DNA from: Oceanospirillaceae bacterium | Lineage (GTDB): Bacteria; Pseudomonadota; Gammaproteobacteria; Pseudomonadales; Balneatricaceae | NCBI GenBank assembly: GCA_013373085.1 | Contig: JABXIM010000013.1 | Location: 62,001 to 126,000 of the forward strand | Reading direction: 5' to 3' | Length of the DNA stretch: 64,000 nt | Shown here: one piece after another, positions 26,463 to 35,277 of the stretch | How positions within the stretch are numbered: position 1 is the stretch's first letter | Layout: each line of letters starts with the position of its first letter | Position numbers and translations under genes: made by a program | The notes under the pieces: model-generated | What the model was told of the DNA's origin: nothing | Seen by the model: only the letters and a program-made list of their open reading frames with translations | Databases searched by the model: none

Positions 26463-28727
26463 ATGCAGCAAGACTTGATGGTTACCAAACGGGACGGTCG
26501 ACGCGAAAACATTGACCTGGAGAAGATCCACCGCGTTGTGATCTGGGCCGCAGAGGGGCTCGACAACGTCTCTCCGTCTGAGGTCGAACTCAAGGCGCAC
26601 CTGCAGTTCTACGACGGCATCAAGACATCCGATATCCACGAAACGCTGATCAAGTCGGCTGCCGACCTGATCTCCGAGAATGCGCCGGACTACCAGTACC
26701 TGGCCGCCCGACTGGCGATCTTCCATCTGCGCAAGCGCGCATTCGGCAGCTACGAGCCGCCACGCCTGTTCGAACACGTCACCCGCATGGTCGAAGCCAA
26801 CCGCTACGACAAGCACCTGCTCGCGGATTACAGCGAGCAGGAGTGGGATGAACTGAACGATTACCTCAAGCACGACCGCGACATGAACTTCTCCTACGTC
26901 GCGGTGAAGCAGCTCGAGGGCAAGTACCTGGCGCAGAACCGTGTCACTGGCGAGATCTTCGAAAGCCCTCAGATCCTGTACATTCTGGTGGCGGCCTGCC
27001 TGTTCGCCGATTACCCGCGTGAGACCCGCCTCGACTACGTCAAGCGGTTCTACGATGCCACCTCCAGCTTCAAGCTGTCGCTGCCGACGCCGATCATGTC
27101 CGGTGTACGTACGCCGACGCGCCAGTTCAGCTCATGCGTACTGATCGAGTGCGATGACAGCCTGGACTCGATCAATGCCACCGCTGGCGCCATCGTCAAG
27201 TACGTGTCGCAGCGTGCCGGTATCGGTATCAACGCCGGCAAGATTCGCGCGCTCGGCAGCCCGATTCGCAACGGCGAAGCCTTCCACACCGGTTGTATTC
27301 CGTTTTACAAACACTTCCAGACCGCGGTGAAGTCCTGCTCCCAGGGCGGTGTGCGCGGTGGCGCGGCGACGCTGTTCTACCCGATGTGGCACCTGGAGGT
27401 CGAGTCGCTGCTGGTCCTCAAGAACAACCGTGGCGTCGAGGAAAACCGCGTTCGCCACATCGACTACGGCGTGCAGATCAACAAGCTGATGTACCAGCGC
27501 CTGATCAAAGGCGAGCACATCACCCTGTTCAGCCCGCACGAAGTGCCGGGGCTGTACGATGCCTTCTTTGCCGACCAGGCCGAGTTCGAACGCCTGTACG
27601 TGCAGTACGAACAGGACCCGAACATCCGCAAGAAGACGCTCAAGGCGGTCGAGCTGTTCGGCCTGCTGGCGTCCGAGCGCGCGTCCACCGGCCGCATCTA
27701 CGTGCAGAACGTCGACCACTGCAACACCCACAGCCCGTTCGATCCGACGGTGGCGCCGGTCAAGCAGTCCAACCTCTGCCTCGAGATCGCACTGCCGACC
27801 AAGCCTCTGGCCGACATCAACGATCCCAACGGCGAAATCGCGCTCTGTACGCTGTCGGCGTTCAACCTCGGCGCGCTGGAGAACCTCGACGAGCTCGAGG
27901 AACTGGCGGACCTGATCGTGCGTGCACTGGACAGCCTGCTGGATTATCAGGACTATCCGATCGAAGCGGCGCGCAACGCGACCATGGCCCGTCGTACCCT
28001 GGGTGTCGGCGTTACCAACTTCGCCTACTACCTGGCCAAGCATGGCGTGCGCTACTCAGACGGTTCCGCCAACGGCCTGGTGCACCGCACCTTCGAGGCG
28101 ATTCAATACTATTTGCTGAAGGCATCCAACGACCTGGCGAAGGAGCGTGGCGCCTGTCCGAAGTTCAACGAGACCACCTACGCCAAGGGCCTGCTGCCGA
28201 TCGATACCTACAAGCGCGAGGTCGACGAGTTCTGCGACGAGCCGCTGCACTACTTCTGGGAAACCCTGCGCGAGGACATCCGCGAATTCGGGCTGCGCAA
28301 CAGCACCCTGACTGCGCTGATGCCGTGCGAGACCTCGTCCCAGATCACCAACTCGACCAATGGCATCGAGCCGCCGCGTGGCTACGTTTCGGTCAAGGCG
28401 AGCAAGGACGGCATCATGAAGCAGGTGGTGCCGGAGTACACCGAGCTGAAGAACCACTATGAGCTGCTGTGGAACATTCCGAACAACGAAGGCTATCTGC
28501 AGCTGGTGGGGATCATGCAGAAGTTCGTCGACCAGTCGATCTCGGCCAACACCAACTACGACCCGAGCAAGTTCCCGGGTGACAAGGTGCCGATGAAGCA
28601 GCTGCTCAAGGATCTGCTGACTGCGTACAAGTACGGCGTCAAGACGCTGTACTACCACAATACGCGAGATGGTGCGTCCGACGGTCAGGACGATGGCGGC
28701 TGTGAAGGCGGCGCCTGCAAGCTGTAA
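26463..28727 (+). CDS. nrdA: Ribonucleoside-diphosphate reductase, class Ia alpha subunit
   Basis: Catalytic subunit that reduces ribonucleoside diphosphates to deoxy forms. The 754-residue length is close to E. coli NrdA (761). An N-terminal ATP-cone (VTKRDGRRENIDLEKIHRVV) provides allosteric activity control. Active-site regions include SSCVLIE with a redox cysteine, KQSNLCLEIALPT and MPCETSSQITN. The C-terminal swinging cysteine pair is Cys747 and Cys752 in CEGGACKL. nrdB follows after 88 bases and a ferredoxin gene after that. The promoter carries two NrdR-like boxes. Confidence 0.96.
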   Translation: MQQDLMVTKRDGRRENIDLEKIHRVVIWAAEGLDNVSPSEVELKAHLQFYDGIKTSDIHETLIKSAADLISENAPDYQYLAARLAIFHLRKRAFGSYEPPRLFEHVTRMVEANRYDKHLLADYSEQEWDELNDYLKHDRDMNFSYVAVKQLEGKYLAQNRVTGEIFESPQILYILVAACLFADYPRETRLDYVKRFYDATSSFKLSLPTPIMSGVRTPTRQFSSCVLIECDDSLDSINATAGAIVKYVSQRAGIGINAGKIRALGSPIRNGEAFHTGCIPFYKHFQTAVKSCSQGGVRGGAATLFYPMWHLEVESLLVLKNNRGVEENRVRHIDYGVQINKLMYQRLIKGEHITLFSPHEVPGLYDAFFADQAEFERLYVQYEQDPNIRKKTLKAVELFGLLASERASTGRIYVQNVDHCNTHSPFDPTVAPVKQSNLCLEIALPTKPLADINDPNGEIALCTLSAFNLGALENLDELEELADLIVRALDSLLDYQDYPIEAARNATMARRTLGVGVTNFAYYLAKHGVRYSDGSANGLVHRTFEAIQYYLLKASNDLAKERGACPKFNETTYAKGLLPIDTYKREVDEFCDEPLHYFWETLREDIREFGLRNSTLTALMPCETSSQITNSTNGIEPPRGYVSVKASKDGIMKQVVPEYTELKNHYELLWNIPNNEGYLQLVGIMQKFVDQSISANTNYDPSKFPGDKVPMKQLLKDLLTAYKYGVKTLYYHNTRDGASDGQDDGGCEGGACKL

Positions 28728-28815
28728 TCTATAGGTTCTTCGATACCGCAGCGGGCCGGTCATCCTCGGATGGCTGGCTCGTCCGTATGCTTGCCAGTGA
28801 GTTTTCAGGGAAACA

Positions 28816-29946
28816 ATGTCTTACTCCACATTCAGCACCTCCACCCATGATGCGACCCGTGAACCGATGTTTTTCGGTCGCAGCGTCAACGTTGCCCGTT
28901 ATGACAAGCAGAAATACCCGATATTCGAAAAGCTGATCGAGAAGCAGCTGTCTTTTTTCTGGCGTCCCGAGGAAGTCGACCTGTCGACCGACCGCAAGGA
29001 CTTCCTGGGCATGCCGGAGCATGAGAAACACATCTTCCTGAGCAACCTCAAGTACCAGACCCTGCTGGATTCGGTACAGGGGCGTTCGCCGAACATCGCC
29101 TTTCTACCGGTGGTGTCGTTGCCGGAACTGGAAACCTGGTTCGAGACCTGGGCGTTCAGCGAGACGATCCACAGTCGCTCCTACACCCATATCATCCGCA
29201 ACATCATCACCGAGCCGTCATCGGTATTCGATGCGATCGTGACCAACGAGGAGATCGTCAAGCGCGCCGAGTCGGTGACCAAGCTGTATGACCAGTTCAT
29301 CGAGCTGGTGCAGGTCTATGTCACCCACGGAGAGGGCGAGCACGAAATCCGCGGACGTCGTTTCGACACCAGCCTGCGCAACCTCAAGTGCAAGCTGTAC
29401 CTGACGCTGGTATCCGTCAACGTCCTCGAAGCGATCCGCTTCTATGTCAGTTTCGCCTGCTCCTTCGCGTTTGCCGAGCGCGCGCTGATGGAAGGCAATG
29501 CCAAGATCATCAAGCTGATCGCCCGTGACGAGGCGCTGCACCTCACCGGCACTCAGCACATGCTCAATTTGATGGCCTCCGGCGCCGACGATCCGGAGAT
29601 GAAGGAAGTGGCGCGGGAATGCCGCGACGAGGCCCGCCGCATCTTTGCCGAGGCGGCGCAGCAGGAGAAGGACTGGGCGCAGTACCTGTTCCGTGACGGC
29701 TCAATGATCGGTCTCAACGCCAAGATCCTCAGTGATTACGTCGAGTACATCACCAACGTACGCATGAAGGCACTGGGCTTCGAAGAACTCTTCCCGAGCA
29801 AGCAGAACCCGCTGCCCTGGATGAATGCCTGGCTGGTCAGTGACAACGTTCAGGTGGCGCCACAGGAGTCCGAGATCAGCTCCTACCTGGTTGGCCAGAT
29901 CGACAACGAAGTCGGCGACGGTGACTTCGACGATTTCGATCTTTAA
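28816..29946 (+). CDS. nrdB: Ribonucleoside-diphosphate reductase, class Ia beta subunit
   Basis: Provides the di-iron tyrosyl radical for NrdA. At 376 residues it equals E. coli NrdB, and key residues keep the same numbers when the start Met is counted: Asp85 (TLLDS), Glu116 and His119 (FSETIHSRS) and radical Tyr123. The second iron-ligand set is visible in [13 protein letters not shown]. The acidic C-terminal tail ([14 protein letters not shown]) is the peptide that docks onto NrdA. It is co-transcribed with nrdA and the ferredoxin gene. Confidence 0.96.
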   Translation: MSYSTFSTSTHDATREPMFFGRSVNVARYDKQKYPIFEKLIEKQLSFFWRPEEVDLSTDRKDFLGMPEHEKHIFLSNLKYQTLLDSVQGRSPNIAFLPVVSLPELETWFETWAFSETIHSRSYTHIIRNIITEPSSVFDAIVTNEEIVKRAESVTKLYDQFIELVQVYVTHGEGEHEIRGRRFDTSLRNLKCKLYLTLVSVNVLEAIRFYVSFACSFAFAERALMEGNAKIIKLIARDEALHLTGTQHMLNLMASGADDPEMKEVARECRDEARRIFAEAAQQEKDWAQYLFRDGSMIGLNAKILSDYVEYITNVRMKALGFEELFPSKQNPLPWMNAWLVSDNVQVAPQESEISSYLVGQIDNEVGDGDFDDFDL

Positions 29947-30009
29947 GGCTCAAGCCTGGAGCCCATCGCCGCCGCAACCTCGATGGGCTCACCAGACAAG
30001 GAATTCAGC

Positions 30010-30276
30010 ATGTCCGGGATTCCCCGAATAAAGGTCTACAACTACGGGACCTACTTCTACGAGCACGAATTCTCGCTGCTCGATACCCTCGAAGCCAACG
30101 AAGTGCCGGCGCCCTTCAACTGCCGCGGCGGTTACTGTGGCTGCTGCAAGGTCCGGCTTCTCGATGGCGAAGTGGAGTGGGTGCAGGACAGCCTGGTCGA
30201 TCTGCCGGAAGGCGAGATCCTGACCTGCTGCTGTAAGCCGAAAACCCATATCGAGATCGAGCTTCCGGAAGAGTAG
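30010..30276 (+). CDS. yfaE: 2Fe-2S ferredoxin for NrdB radical maintenance
   Basis: An 88-residue ferredoxin with plant-type cluster ligands in NCRGGYCGCCKVRL plus a distal cysteine in ILTCCCKP. YfaE in E. coli reduces NrdB's di-iron centre so the tyrosyl radical can be regenerated, and its gene position right after nrdB is the same here. The ATG at 30010 is chosen because AAGGA lies 7 bases upstream; an earlier in-frame GTG lacks one. A strong terminator follows about 45 bases after the stop. Confidence 0.9.
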   Translation: MSGIPRIKVYNYGTYFYEHEFSLLDTLEANEVPAPFNCRGGYCGCCKVRLLDGEVEWVQDSLVDLPEGEILTCCCKPKTHIEIELPEE

Positions 30277-30322
30277 GCACAAACCTCGACGCAAGGCCCG
30301 ATGGGCTGCTAAGCCGTTCGAT

Positions 30323-30360
30323 GGCAGGCCCAATGGCTTCTCCGGGTGCCTGCCTTTTTA
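30323..30360 (+). terminator. Terminator of the nrdAB-yfaE operon
   Basis: GGCAGGCCC pairs with GGG and GCCTGCC (one bulged T) around a 12-base loop, followed by TTTTTA. Confidence 0.75.
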
Positions 30361-30513
30361 TCGCAGCACTCACTACGCTCTACACCCCTGCCCAAGCCGC
30401 CATTCCGCTGCCCTGTATGGGTGCGTCCGAGAATTCTTTTGCACAGTTCCTGTAACGGTATTGTCAAGCTCGGCATGGGGCCGCGTTGCCAGGATTTTAT
30501 CCCGGCTATTGCA

Positions 30514-30631
30514 CATAACTTGCTGAAAAATAAGTGCTTATAAGGTGCTGGTGTTAAATTGCACGATTTGCTGAATTGCCCGTAATTACTGGCTTTCGCT
30601 TCAGTGTCCCATACTTATCCAGCAAGTTATG
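30514..30631. repeat. 12-bp inverted repeat flanking DnaA-box-like sites
   Basis: CATAACTTGCTG (30514-30525) and CAGCAAGTTATG (30620-30631) are perfect reverse complements 94 bp apart. Each arm overlaps a DnaA-box-like 9-mer: TATTGCACA at the left and TTATGCACA at the right. Confidence 0.7.
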
Positions 30632-30671
30632 CACAGTTTGTGTGGGTAATCGCTTCTAGCTGGCCCGTGTT

Positions 30672-30947
30672 GTGCATGCACCCAAAAGGTGCCTGGATGA
30701 CCCATGTTGGGGCGAGGTTCGGTCGTTCCTCGAAGCCAACCGCTGTCAGGACTCCGTGGCGCAGCGTGTTTACCTGGCGCTTATTGATGGTTTCCCGGTG
30801 TCGGCGGCAGGTCGTCGATTGTCATTCCCCGACAATCGCCACATCAGCCCCTCGAGCCTATCAACCCCGGTTGTCATGCCAAAGCCGGCAGGCAATCCGG
30901 TTGTTGAAAAGATATACAGTTCGCGCTTTTCAGTCCGGTTTATCTAA
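30672..30947 (+). CDS. Doubtful small frame with TrfB/KorA-like helix-turn-helix resemblance
   Basis: A GTG-started 91-residue frame. The segment FLEANRCQDSVAQRVYLALI followed by DGFPVSAAGRRLSF resembles, by eye, the plasmid KorA/TrfB DNA-binding region (helix, then a vL-DG-p-aeva pattern). The remainder is low in regular structure and the recognition helix looks disturbed by prolines. No convincing ribosome binding site precedes the start. It may be a decayed gene, or chance. Confidence 0.2.
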   Translation: MHAPKRCLDDPCWGEVRSFLEANRCQDSVAQRVYLALIDGFPVSAAGRRLSFPDNRHISPSSLSTPVVMPKPAGNPVVEKIYSSRFSVRFI

Positions 30948-31044
30948 CGCTCGAAAATGATTGAAATTTAACCGTTCTAACGCTTGTCTGCATGCTTCCG
31001 TCGTTTGGGCGGGCCTTTCAAAAAGATGAATAAATAACAAGTCC

Positions 31045-31109
31045 GGATGTGGGGTATTGGCGACAAAGTCAACCTTGACAAGCCACGACTTTGATTACCG
31101 TCCACATCC
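31045..31109. other. Nested 65-nt inverted repeat, possible structured RNA or cruciform
   Basis: Outer arms GGATGTGG (31045-31052) and CCACATCC (31102-31109) enclose inner arms CAAAGTC (31064-31070) and GACTTTG (31087-31093), with short GTA/TAC complementarity between. A small GTCAA-CC-TTGAC palindrome overlaps the inner left arm. No T-run follows, so it is not a simple terminator. Confidence 0.5.
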
Positions 31110-31417
31110 TGAGCGGCGCCCCCGGATGATCCACAAACGTTGCCACGAGTTTTTAATATTTCAATATTGACTTGCTTAACATATTGAAAAATAAGAGAAA
31201 AAACGCGCTGTATATATTTTGATCAATTTAACTGAGGGCGTGTAACCATGGGCGCTAGGGGCATGTTTCCAAAATTAGATCACAGTTTTATCCACAGAAT
31301 ATGGGGGTAACTGAACAAGAATGCATTTCAATAAAACCGACACATACTGACATGATGGTCAAGACCTGAAACCTCAAATTACTGCTGCCTTCTTGATGTC
31401 AGGAAAGCTTAACCTCG

Positions 31418-31435
31418 CTTTCATTCGGCTGACTT
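31418..31435 (+). promoter_or_regulatory. Weak candidate Pho box upstream of the PhoX-like gene
   Basis: CTTTCAT and CTGACTT are separated by 4 bases, matching 11 of 14 positions of the PhoB repeat CTGTCAT-N4-CTGTCAT. It lies about 180 bases before the start codon. Confidence 0.3.
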
Positions 31436-31460
31436 TTCATCAGCTTAATCTGCCTCTCGT

Positions 31461-31476
31461 CGCCCGATATCGGGCG
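31461..31476. repeat. 16-bp perfect palindrome CGCCCGATATCGGGCG
   Basis: A self-complementary 16-mer without spacer lies about 135 bases upstream of the PhoX-like gene, downstream of the weak Pho box. The perfect symmetry suggests a protein-binding site or a cruciform. Confidence 0.5.
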
Positions 31477-31612
31477 CGGGCGTTGCGCAGTCGCGCAATG
31501 CCGAAATCCGTTTCCAGGAGTGGCGTTACCGCTGCTGTGGTCCTGTGAACGCCGATTGCGGCCGCTAGGCCATGATCCCGTCATGAAATTCGATCTCAAC
31601 AGAGGCAATACC

Positions 31613-33103
31613 ATGTCAAAGCTGTCCCGTCGCCAGTTTGTCGGCCTGATGTCCGCCGCCGCCGCCGGCACCGCCCTGAGCCCGCTGGGGCTTTTCCACA
31701 GCCGCCGTGCCGTGGCGGCCGAGAATGGCTGTTTCCCCGCCAGCTTTAGCGTCCCGGGTTTCGGCCCCATTGCGCCGAGACTGCCTGTCAACAGCTGGGA
31801 GCTCGGTGACCTGGCCGGCTCGGAGCTGCTGAGGCTGCCGCCGGGATTCAGTTACACCGCTATCTCGCTCAAGGGCTCGCTGATGAGCGACGGTACCCTG
31901 GTGCCGGAGAAGCACGACGGTATGGGCTGTTTCCAGGGCCGCGAAGGCAACTACATCCTGGTGCGCAACCACGAGTGCAGCATCGGCAGCAGCCTCAAGT
32001 GCGTGGCGCCGAACGGCTACAATTACGACGAATTTGTGGACGGCCTGGCCGGTGGCGGCACCACCACGGTGATCGTCGACCGCAATGGCCGGGTGGTGCA
32101 GGATTATGTCTCTCTCGGCGGCACCATCCGCAACTGTGCCGGTGGCGAAACCCCCTGGGGTTCCTGGATCAGCTGCGAAGAGAACCTGACCACGCCGGCC
32201 ACCGACGACCGCGCGACCGTCAAGCATGGTTACAACTTCGAAGTGCCATCGATGGCCGGCGAAGCCGTCGAGCCGGTGCCGCTGGTCGCCATGGGACGCA
32301 TGAATCACGAAGCGATTGCCGTCGATCCGCAGACCGGCTTCGTGTATGAAACCGAAGACCGTGGTGACAGCGCCTTCTACCGCTTCGTGCCGCACGTGCG
32401 CCCCAACGGCTTTGGCGACCTGCAGCAGGGCGGCGATCTTTATGCGATGGTGATCGACCTTGGTCAGTATTCCGATTGCAACGGCGCAGAACTGCCCCAG
32501 AGCGTCATGCAGGGCACTGTACAGGTCGACACCCGCGGCACGGCCCGTGGCGCAGCAGGCAGCATGCTGCCGTTCCTGGGCCAGGAACTGAAGGTGCGCT
32601 GGGTCAAGCTCGAGGACGTGGACCCGGTCGACGATACCCTGCGCTTCGAGGCGCAGGCCAAGGGCGCGGCGGTCTTCTGGCGTGGCGAAGGCGCCTGGAC
32701 CCACCACAACAGCATCTACTTCGTCGCCAGCGGCGCCGGTGACGAGGGCGAGGGACAGGTGTGGTGCTACAACCCGCGCACCGAAACCATCAAGCTGGTG
32801 GTCGAGTCGACGGACGAGACCCTGCTCGACGGTCCGGACAATATCACCGTGGCGCGCGACGGCACCCTGTACCTGTGCGAGGACGGTAGCGGTGGTCAGG
32901 AAGGTGACGCGAATTACGGTCAATACATCGTCGGTGTGGATAAAAGCGGCGGCCTGTTCCAGTTCGCCCACAACAACGTCGACACCGGCGAGTTCTGCGG
33001 CGCCTGCTTCTCGCCGGACGGCAAGTTCATGTTCGTCAACAGCCAGAACATTGGCGTAACCTACGCTATCTGGCGCGACGACGGCCGTTCGATCTACCTG
33101 TAA
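31613..33103 (+). CDS. PhoX-like (DUF839) phosphatase, Tat-exported
   Basis: A 496-residue periplasmic protein. The N terminus SRRQFVGLMSAAAAGTALSP is a twin-arginine signal with hydrophobic core, ending AVA before ENGC. Mature blocks such as GYNYDEFVDGLAGGGTTTV, CAGGETPWGSWISCEEN, GRMNHEAIAVDPQTGFVYET and DGPDNITVARDGTLYLCEDG match the DUF839/PhoX beta-propeller family of Ca/Fe-dependent alkaline phosphatases. The ATG at 31613 has AGAGG at good spacing and begins just before the Tat motif; an in-frame ATG at 31583 would add 10 residues. Substrate is probably phosphomonoesters. Regulation by phosphate is suggested only by a weak Pho-box match. Confidence 0.85.
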   Translation: MSKLSRRQFVGLMSAAAAGTALSPLGLFHSRRAVAAENGCFPASFSVPGFGPIAPRLPVNSWELGDLAGSELLRLPPGFSYTAISLKGSLMSDGTLVPEKHDGMGCFQGREGNYILVRNHECSIGSSLKCVAPNGYNYDEFVDGLAGGGTTTVIVDRNGRVVQDYVSLGGTIRNCAGGETPWGSWISCEENLTTPATDDRATVKHGYNFEVPSMAGEAVEPVPLVAMGRMNHEAIAVDPQTGFVYETEDRGDSAFYRFVPHVRPNGFGDLQQGGDLYAMVIDLGQYSDCNGAELPQSVMQGTVQVDTRGTARGAAGSMLPFLGQELKVRWVKLEDVDPVDDTLRFEAQAKGAAVFWRGEGAWTHHNSIYFVASGAGDEGEGQVWCYNPRTETIKLVVESTDETLLDGPDNITVARDGTLYLCEDGSGGQEGDANYGQYIVGVDKSGGLFQFAHNNVDTGEFCGACFSPDGKFMFVNSQNIGVTYAIWRDDGRSIYL

Positions 33104-33110
33104 GGAGTAG

Positions 33111-33143
33111 GTTGGGTGGAGCGGCGAAGCCGCAAAACCCAAC
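33111..33143. repeat. Palindromic repeat, GTTGGGT type
   Basis: Outer arms GTTGGGT/ACCCAAC and inner arms GCGGC/GCCGC (loop GAA) form one long hairpin 7 bases after the PhoX-like stop codon. It is related in layout to the hairpin at 49266-49310. Confidence 0.65.
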
Positions 33144-33278
33144 ACCCTATCTTGGTGGCAACCGCATACGGACAATTTGCCAAACGGATCCAGATGATGG
33201 GGTACGCGATGCTCATGCACCACGGTAAGCCTTGAAGCCGGTGCCCATGCATCGCTTCGCCCATCCTGCGAGCCCGCC

Positions 33279-33917
33279 TCAGGCGGGCTCCGTTTTGTGC
33301 TTGTACTCGCACAGGTCTTCGATCAGGCAGGCGCCGCAGCGCGGCTTGCGCGCGACGCAGATGTAGCGGCCGTGCAGGATCAGCCAGTGATGCGCGTCCC
33401 TGAGAAATTCCTTGGGAACGAAGCGCAGCAGCTTCTTCTCCACTTCCAGTACCGTCTTGCCGGGCGCAATGCCGGTGCGGTTGGACACGCGGAAGATATG
33501 GGTGTCGACCGCCATGGTCGGCTGACCGAAGGCGGTGTTCAATACCACGTTGGCGGTCTTGCGGCCGACACCGGGCAGGGCTTCGAGGGCTTCCCGCGTC
33601 TCCGGTACCTCTGAGTTGTGGCGCTCGACCAGCATGCGGCACGCCTTGATGACGTTCTCGGCCTTGCTGTTGAACAGGCCGATGGTCTTGATGTATTCCT
33701 TCAGACCTTCGACGCCGAGCGCCAGAATCGCCTCGGGCGTATTGGCGATCGGGAACAGCCTGCGTGTGGCTTTGTTGACACCGACATCGGTGGCCTGGGC
33801 CGACAGGATCACCGCGATCAGCAACTCGAACGGCGTCTGGTATTCCAGCTCGGTGGTCGGATTGGGATTGTCGTCGCGCAGGCGACTGAATATTTGGTGG
33901 CGTTTGGCGGCATTCAT
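33279..33917 (-). CDS. nth: Endonuclease III
   Basis: Base-excision repair DNA glycosylase/AP lyase for oxidised pyrimidines, 212 residues. The helix-hairpin-helix LPGVGRKTANVVLN holds the catalytic lysine, and VDTHIFRVSNR holds the catalytic aspartate. The 4Fe-4S cluster ligands are in CVARKPRCGACLIEDLCEY (C-x6-C-x2-C-x5-C). It is the last gene of the rnfABCDGE-nth operon, an order conserved in many gammaproteobacteria; its ATG is 3 bases from the rnfE stop. Confidence 0.95.
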   Translation of the reverse strand: MNAAKRHQIFSRLRDDNPNPTTELEYQTPFELLIAVILSAQATDVGVNKATRRLFPIANTPEAILALGVEGLKEYIKTIGLFNSKAENVIKACRMLVERHNSEVPETREALEALPGVGRKTANVVLNTAFGQPTMAVDTHIFRVSNRTGIAPGKTVLEVEKKLLRFVPKEFLRDAHHWLILHGRYICVARKPRCGACLIEDLCEYKHKTEPA

Positions 33918-33920
33918 TGT

Positions 33921-34631
33921 CTAGCCGACGTTGCCGGTGACGCGGGCACGCTTGATGCCGCCGCCTTCCGTTTTCGGCTTGAGGGCACGGCGGCGTTCCT
34001 CGAGACGCGCATCGATGATGTTCTTCAGCGCGATCAGCAGGCCCATGCCGACAAAAGCCCCAGGCGGCAGGATCGCAAACAGGAAGCCGGAGTAATCCTC
34101 GAACAGCACGATTTTCCAGCTTTCGGCGGCCGGGCCGAACAGCAGTTGCATATCGGAGAACAGGGTACCCAGGCCCAGCACCTCGCGCATCGCGCCGAGC
34201 ACCAGCAGCACCGCGGTAAAGCCCAGCCCCATCATCAGGCCGTCCAGCACCGAGGCGCTGACCGGGTTCTTGCAGGCGAAAGCGTCGGCGCGGCCCATGA
34301 TGACGCAGTTGGTGACGATGAGCGGGATGAAGATACCGAGGATCTGATACAGCTCGTAGGTGAACGCCTGCATCAGCAGTTCGATCGAGGTGACGAAGGC
34401 GGCGATGATCATCACGAAGATCGGCAAGCGCACCGCATCCGGCACGAAATGGCGGAACAGCGATACGGTCAGGTTGGAGCCGGTCAGCACCAGGGTGCTG
34501 GCGAGGCCCAGCCCCATGGCGTTGACCACGGTGCCGGTTACTGCCAGCAGCGGACAGAGGCCCAGCAGCTGCACCAGCCCCGGGTTGTTGTGCCAGAGTC
34601 CGTCGAGGGTGATTTTCCTGTAATCAGCCAT
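33921..34631 (-). CDS. rnfE: Rnf electron transport complex subunit E
   Basis: Integral membrane subunit (236 residues, about six helices) of the Rnf/Rsx complex, which couples electron flow between ferredoxin and NAD to ion movement or reduces SoxR. Characteristic segments are [20 protein letters not shown] near the N terminus and [18 protein letters not shown] mid-protein, both with the conserved cysteines. The ATG at 34631 overlaps the end of rnfG by 8 bases. The C terminus is basic ([18 protein letters not shown]). Confidence 0.93.
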   Translation of the reverse strand: MADYRKITLDGLWHNNPGLVQLLGLCPLLAVTGTVVNAMGLGLASTLVLTGSNLTVSLFRHFVPDAVRLPIFVMIIAAFVTSIELLMQAFTYELYQILGIFIPLIVTNCVIMGRADAFACKNPVSASVLDGLMMGLGFTAVLLVLGAMREVLGLGTLFSDMQLLFGPAAESWKIVLFEDYSGFLFAILPPGAFVGMGLLIALKNIIDARLEERRRALKPKTEGGGIKRARVTGNVG

Positions 34632-35277
34632 GGCTGGCCTCCTGTTGCGTCTTGGCTTCCTCCACGCCCAGCAGTTCGGCGCGGTGTTCGCGGAAGTAGT
34701 CGACCGCGCGGCCGACGGCGTTGACGACGGCGCGCGGGGTGATGGTGGCGCCGGTGAATTGGTCGAAGCGGCCGCCGTCCTTGCGTACGGCCCAGCTCGG
34801 ATCATCTTCCCCGTCCTTGTTCTGCCCGGCGAAGCCCAGTACCCACTTCGACTTCTTGAGGTCGATCTTGTCGCCGAGCCCCGGCGTTTCCTTGTGCGCC
34901 AGCACGCGCACGCCGGCGACGCTGGCATCGGCGTTGATGCCGACGATCAGGCTGATTTCGCCGGTGTAGCCGTCTGGCGCGATCACCGGCAGGATGACCA
35001 AAGCTGGCTCGCCGTTGCGATAGCCGCGGTAGCCGGTTTCGGGGCGCTCATGACCGAGCAGTGCCGGCGCGACGAATTCGACCGGGTGATCCAGCAGGTC
35101 GTCGTCGAGGCTGTCCCGCGAGACGATCTCGTACAGGGCGCGGGCCTGCTGTTCCAGCTCGTTGCGCTTGATACGCTCGGCGGTACCGACCTGGGTGATG
35201 GCGATCAGGCCAGCGGTGACGACGGCGAAAACCGCGATGCCGAGGGTGCTGCTTCTGATGGCGCTAAGCATCTGCAT
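34624..35277 (-). CDS. rnfG: Rnf electron transport complex subunit G
   Basis: FMN-carrying periplasmic-facing subunit of 217 residues. One N-terminal transmembrane helix ([20 protein letters not shown]) is followed by an FMN-binding domain. Covalent flavin attachment is expected at the second threonine of [33 protein letters not shown] is the conserved region before it. It shares one base with the stop of rnfD and overlaps rnfE, so the genes are translationally coupled. Confidence 0.93.
   Translation of the reverse strand: MQMLSAIRSSTLGIAVFAVVTAGLIAITQVGTAERIKRNELEQQARALYEIVSRDSLDDDLLDHPVEFVAPALLGHERPETGYRGYRNGEPALVILPVIAPDGYTGEISLIVGINADASVAGVRVLAHKETPGLGDKIDLKKSKWVLGFAGQNKDGEDDPSWAVRKDGGRFDQFTGATITPRAVVNAVGRAVDYFREHRAELLGVEEAKTQQEASHG

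Larger units (their letters stand above)
30361..31612. other. Low-GC intergenic island with DnaA-box-like 9-mers and dyads
   Basis: About 1.25 kb between the nrd terminator and the PhoX-like gene. It is visibly AT-richer than the rest of the window, most strongly at 31150-31240. Three exact matches to TTWTNCACA lie on the plus strand: TTTTGCACA (30437-30445), TTATGCACA (30627-30635) and TTATCCACA (31288-31296). One-mismatch copies lie at 30507-30515, 31127-31135 and, on the minus strand, 30641-30649. Also present are a 12-bp inverted repeat, a nested hairpin, a 9-bp dyad (TTTCAATAT 31159-31167, ATATTGAAA 31181-31189) and one doubtful small frame. No rRNA or tRNA is seen. Confidence 0.55.
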
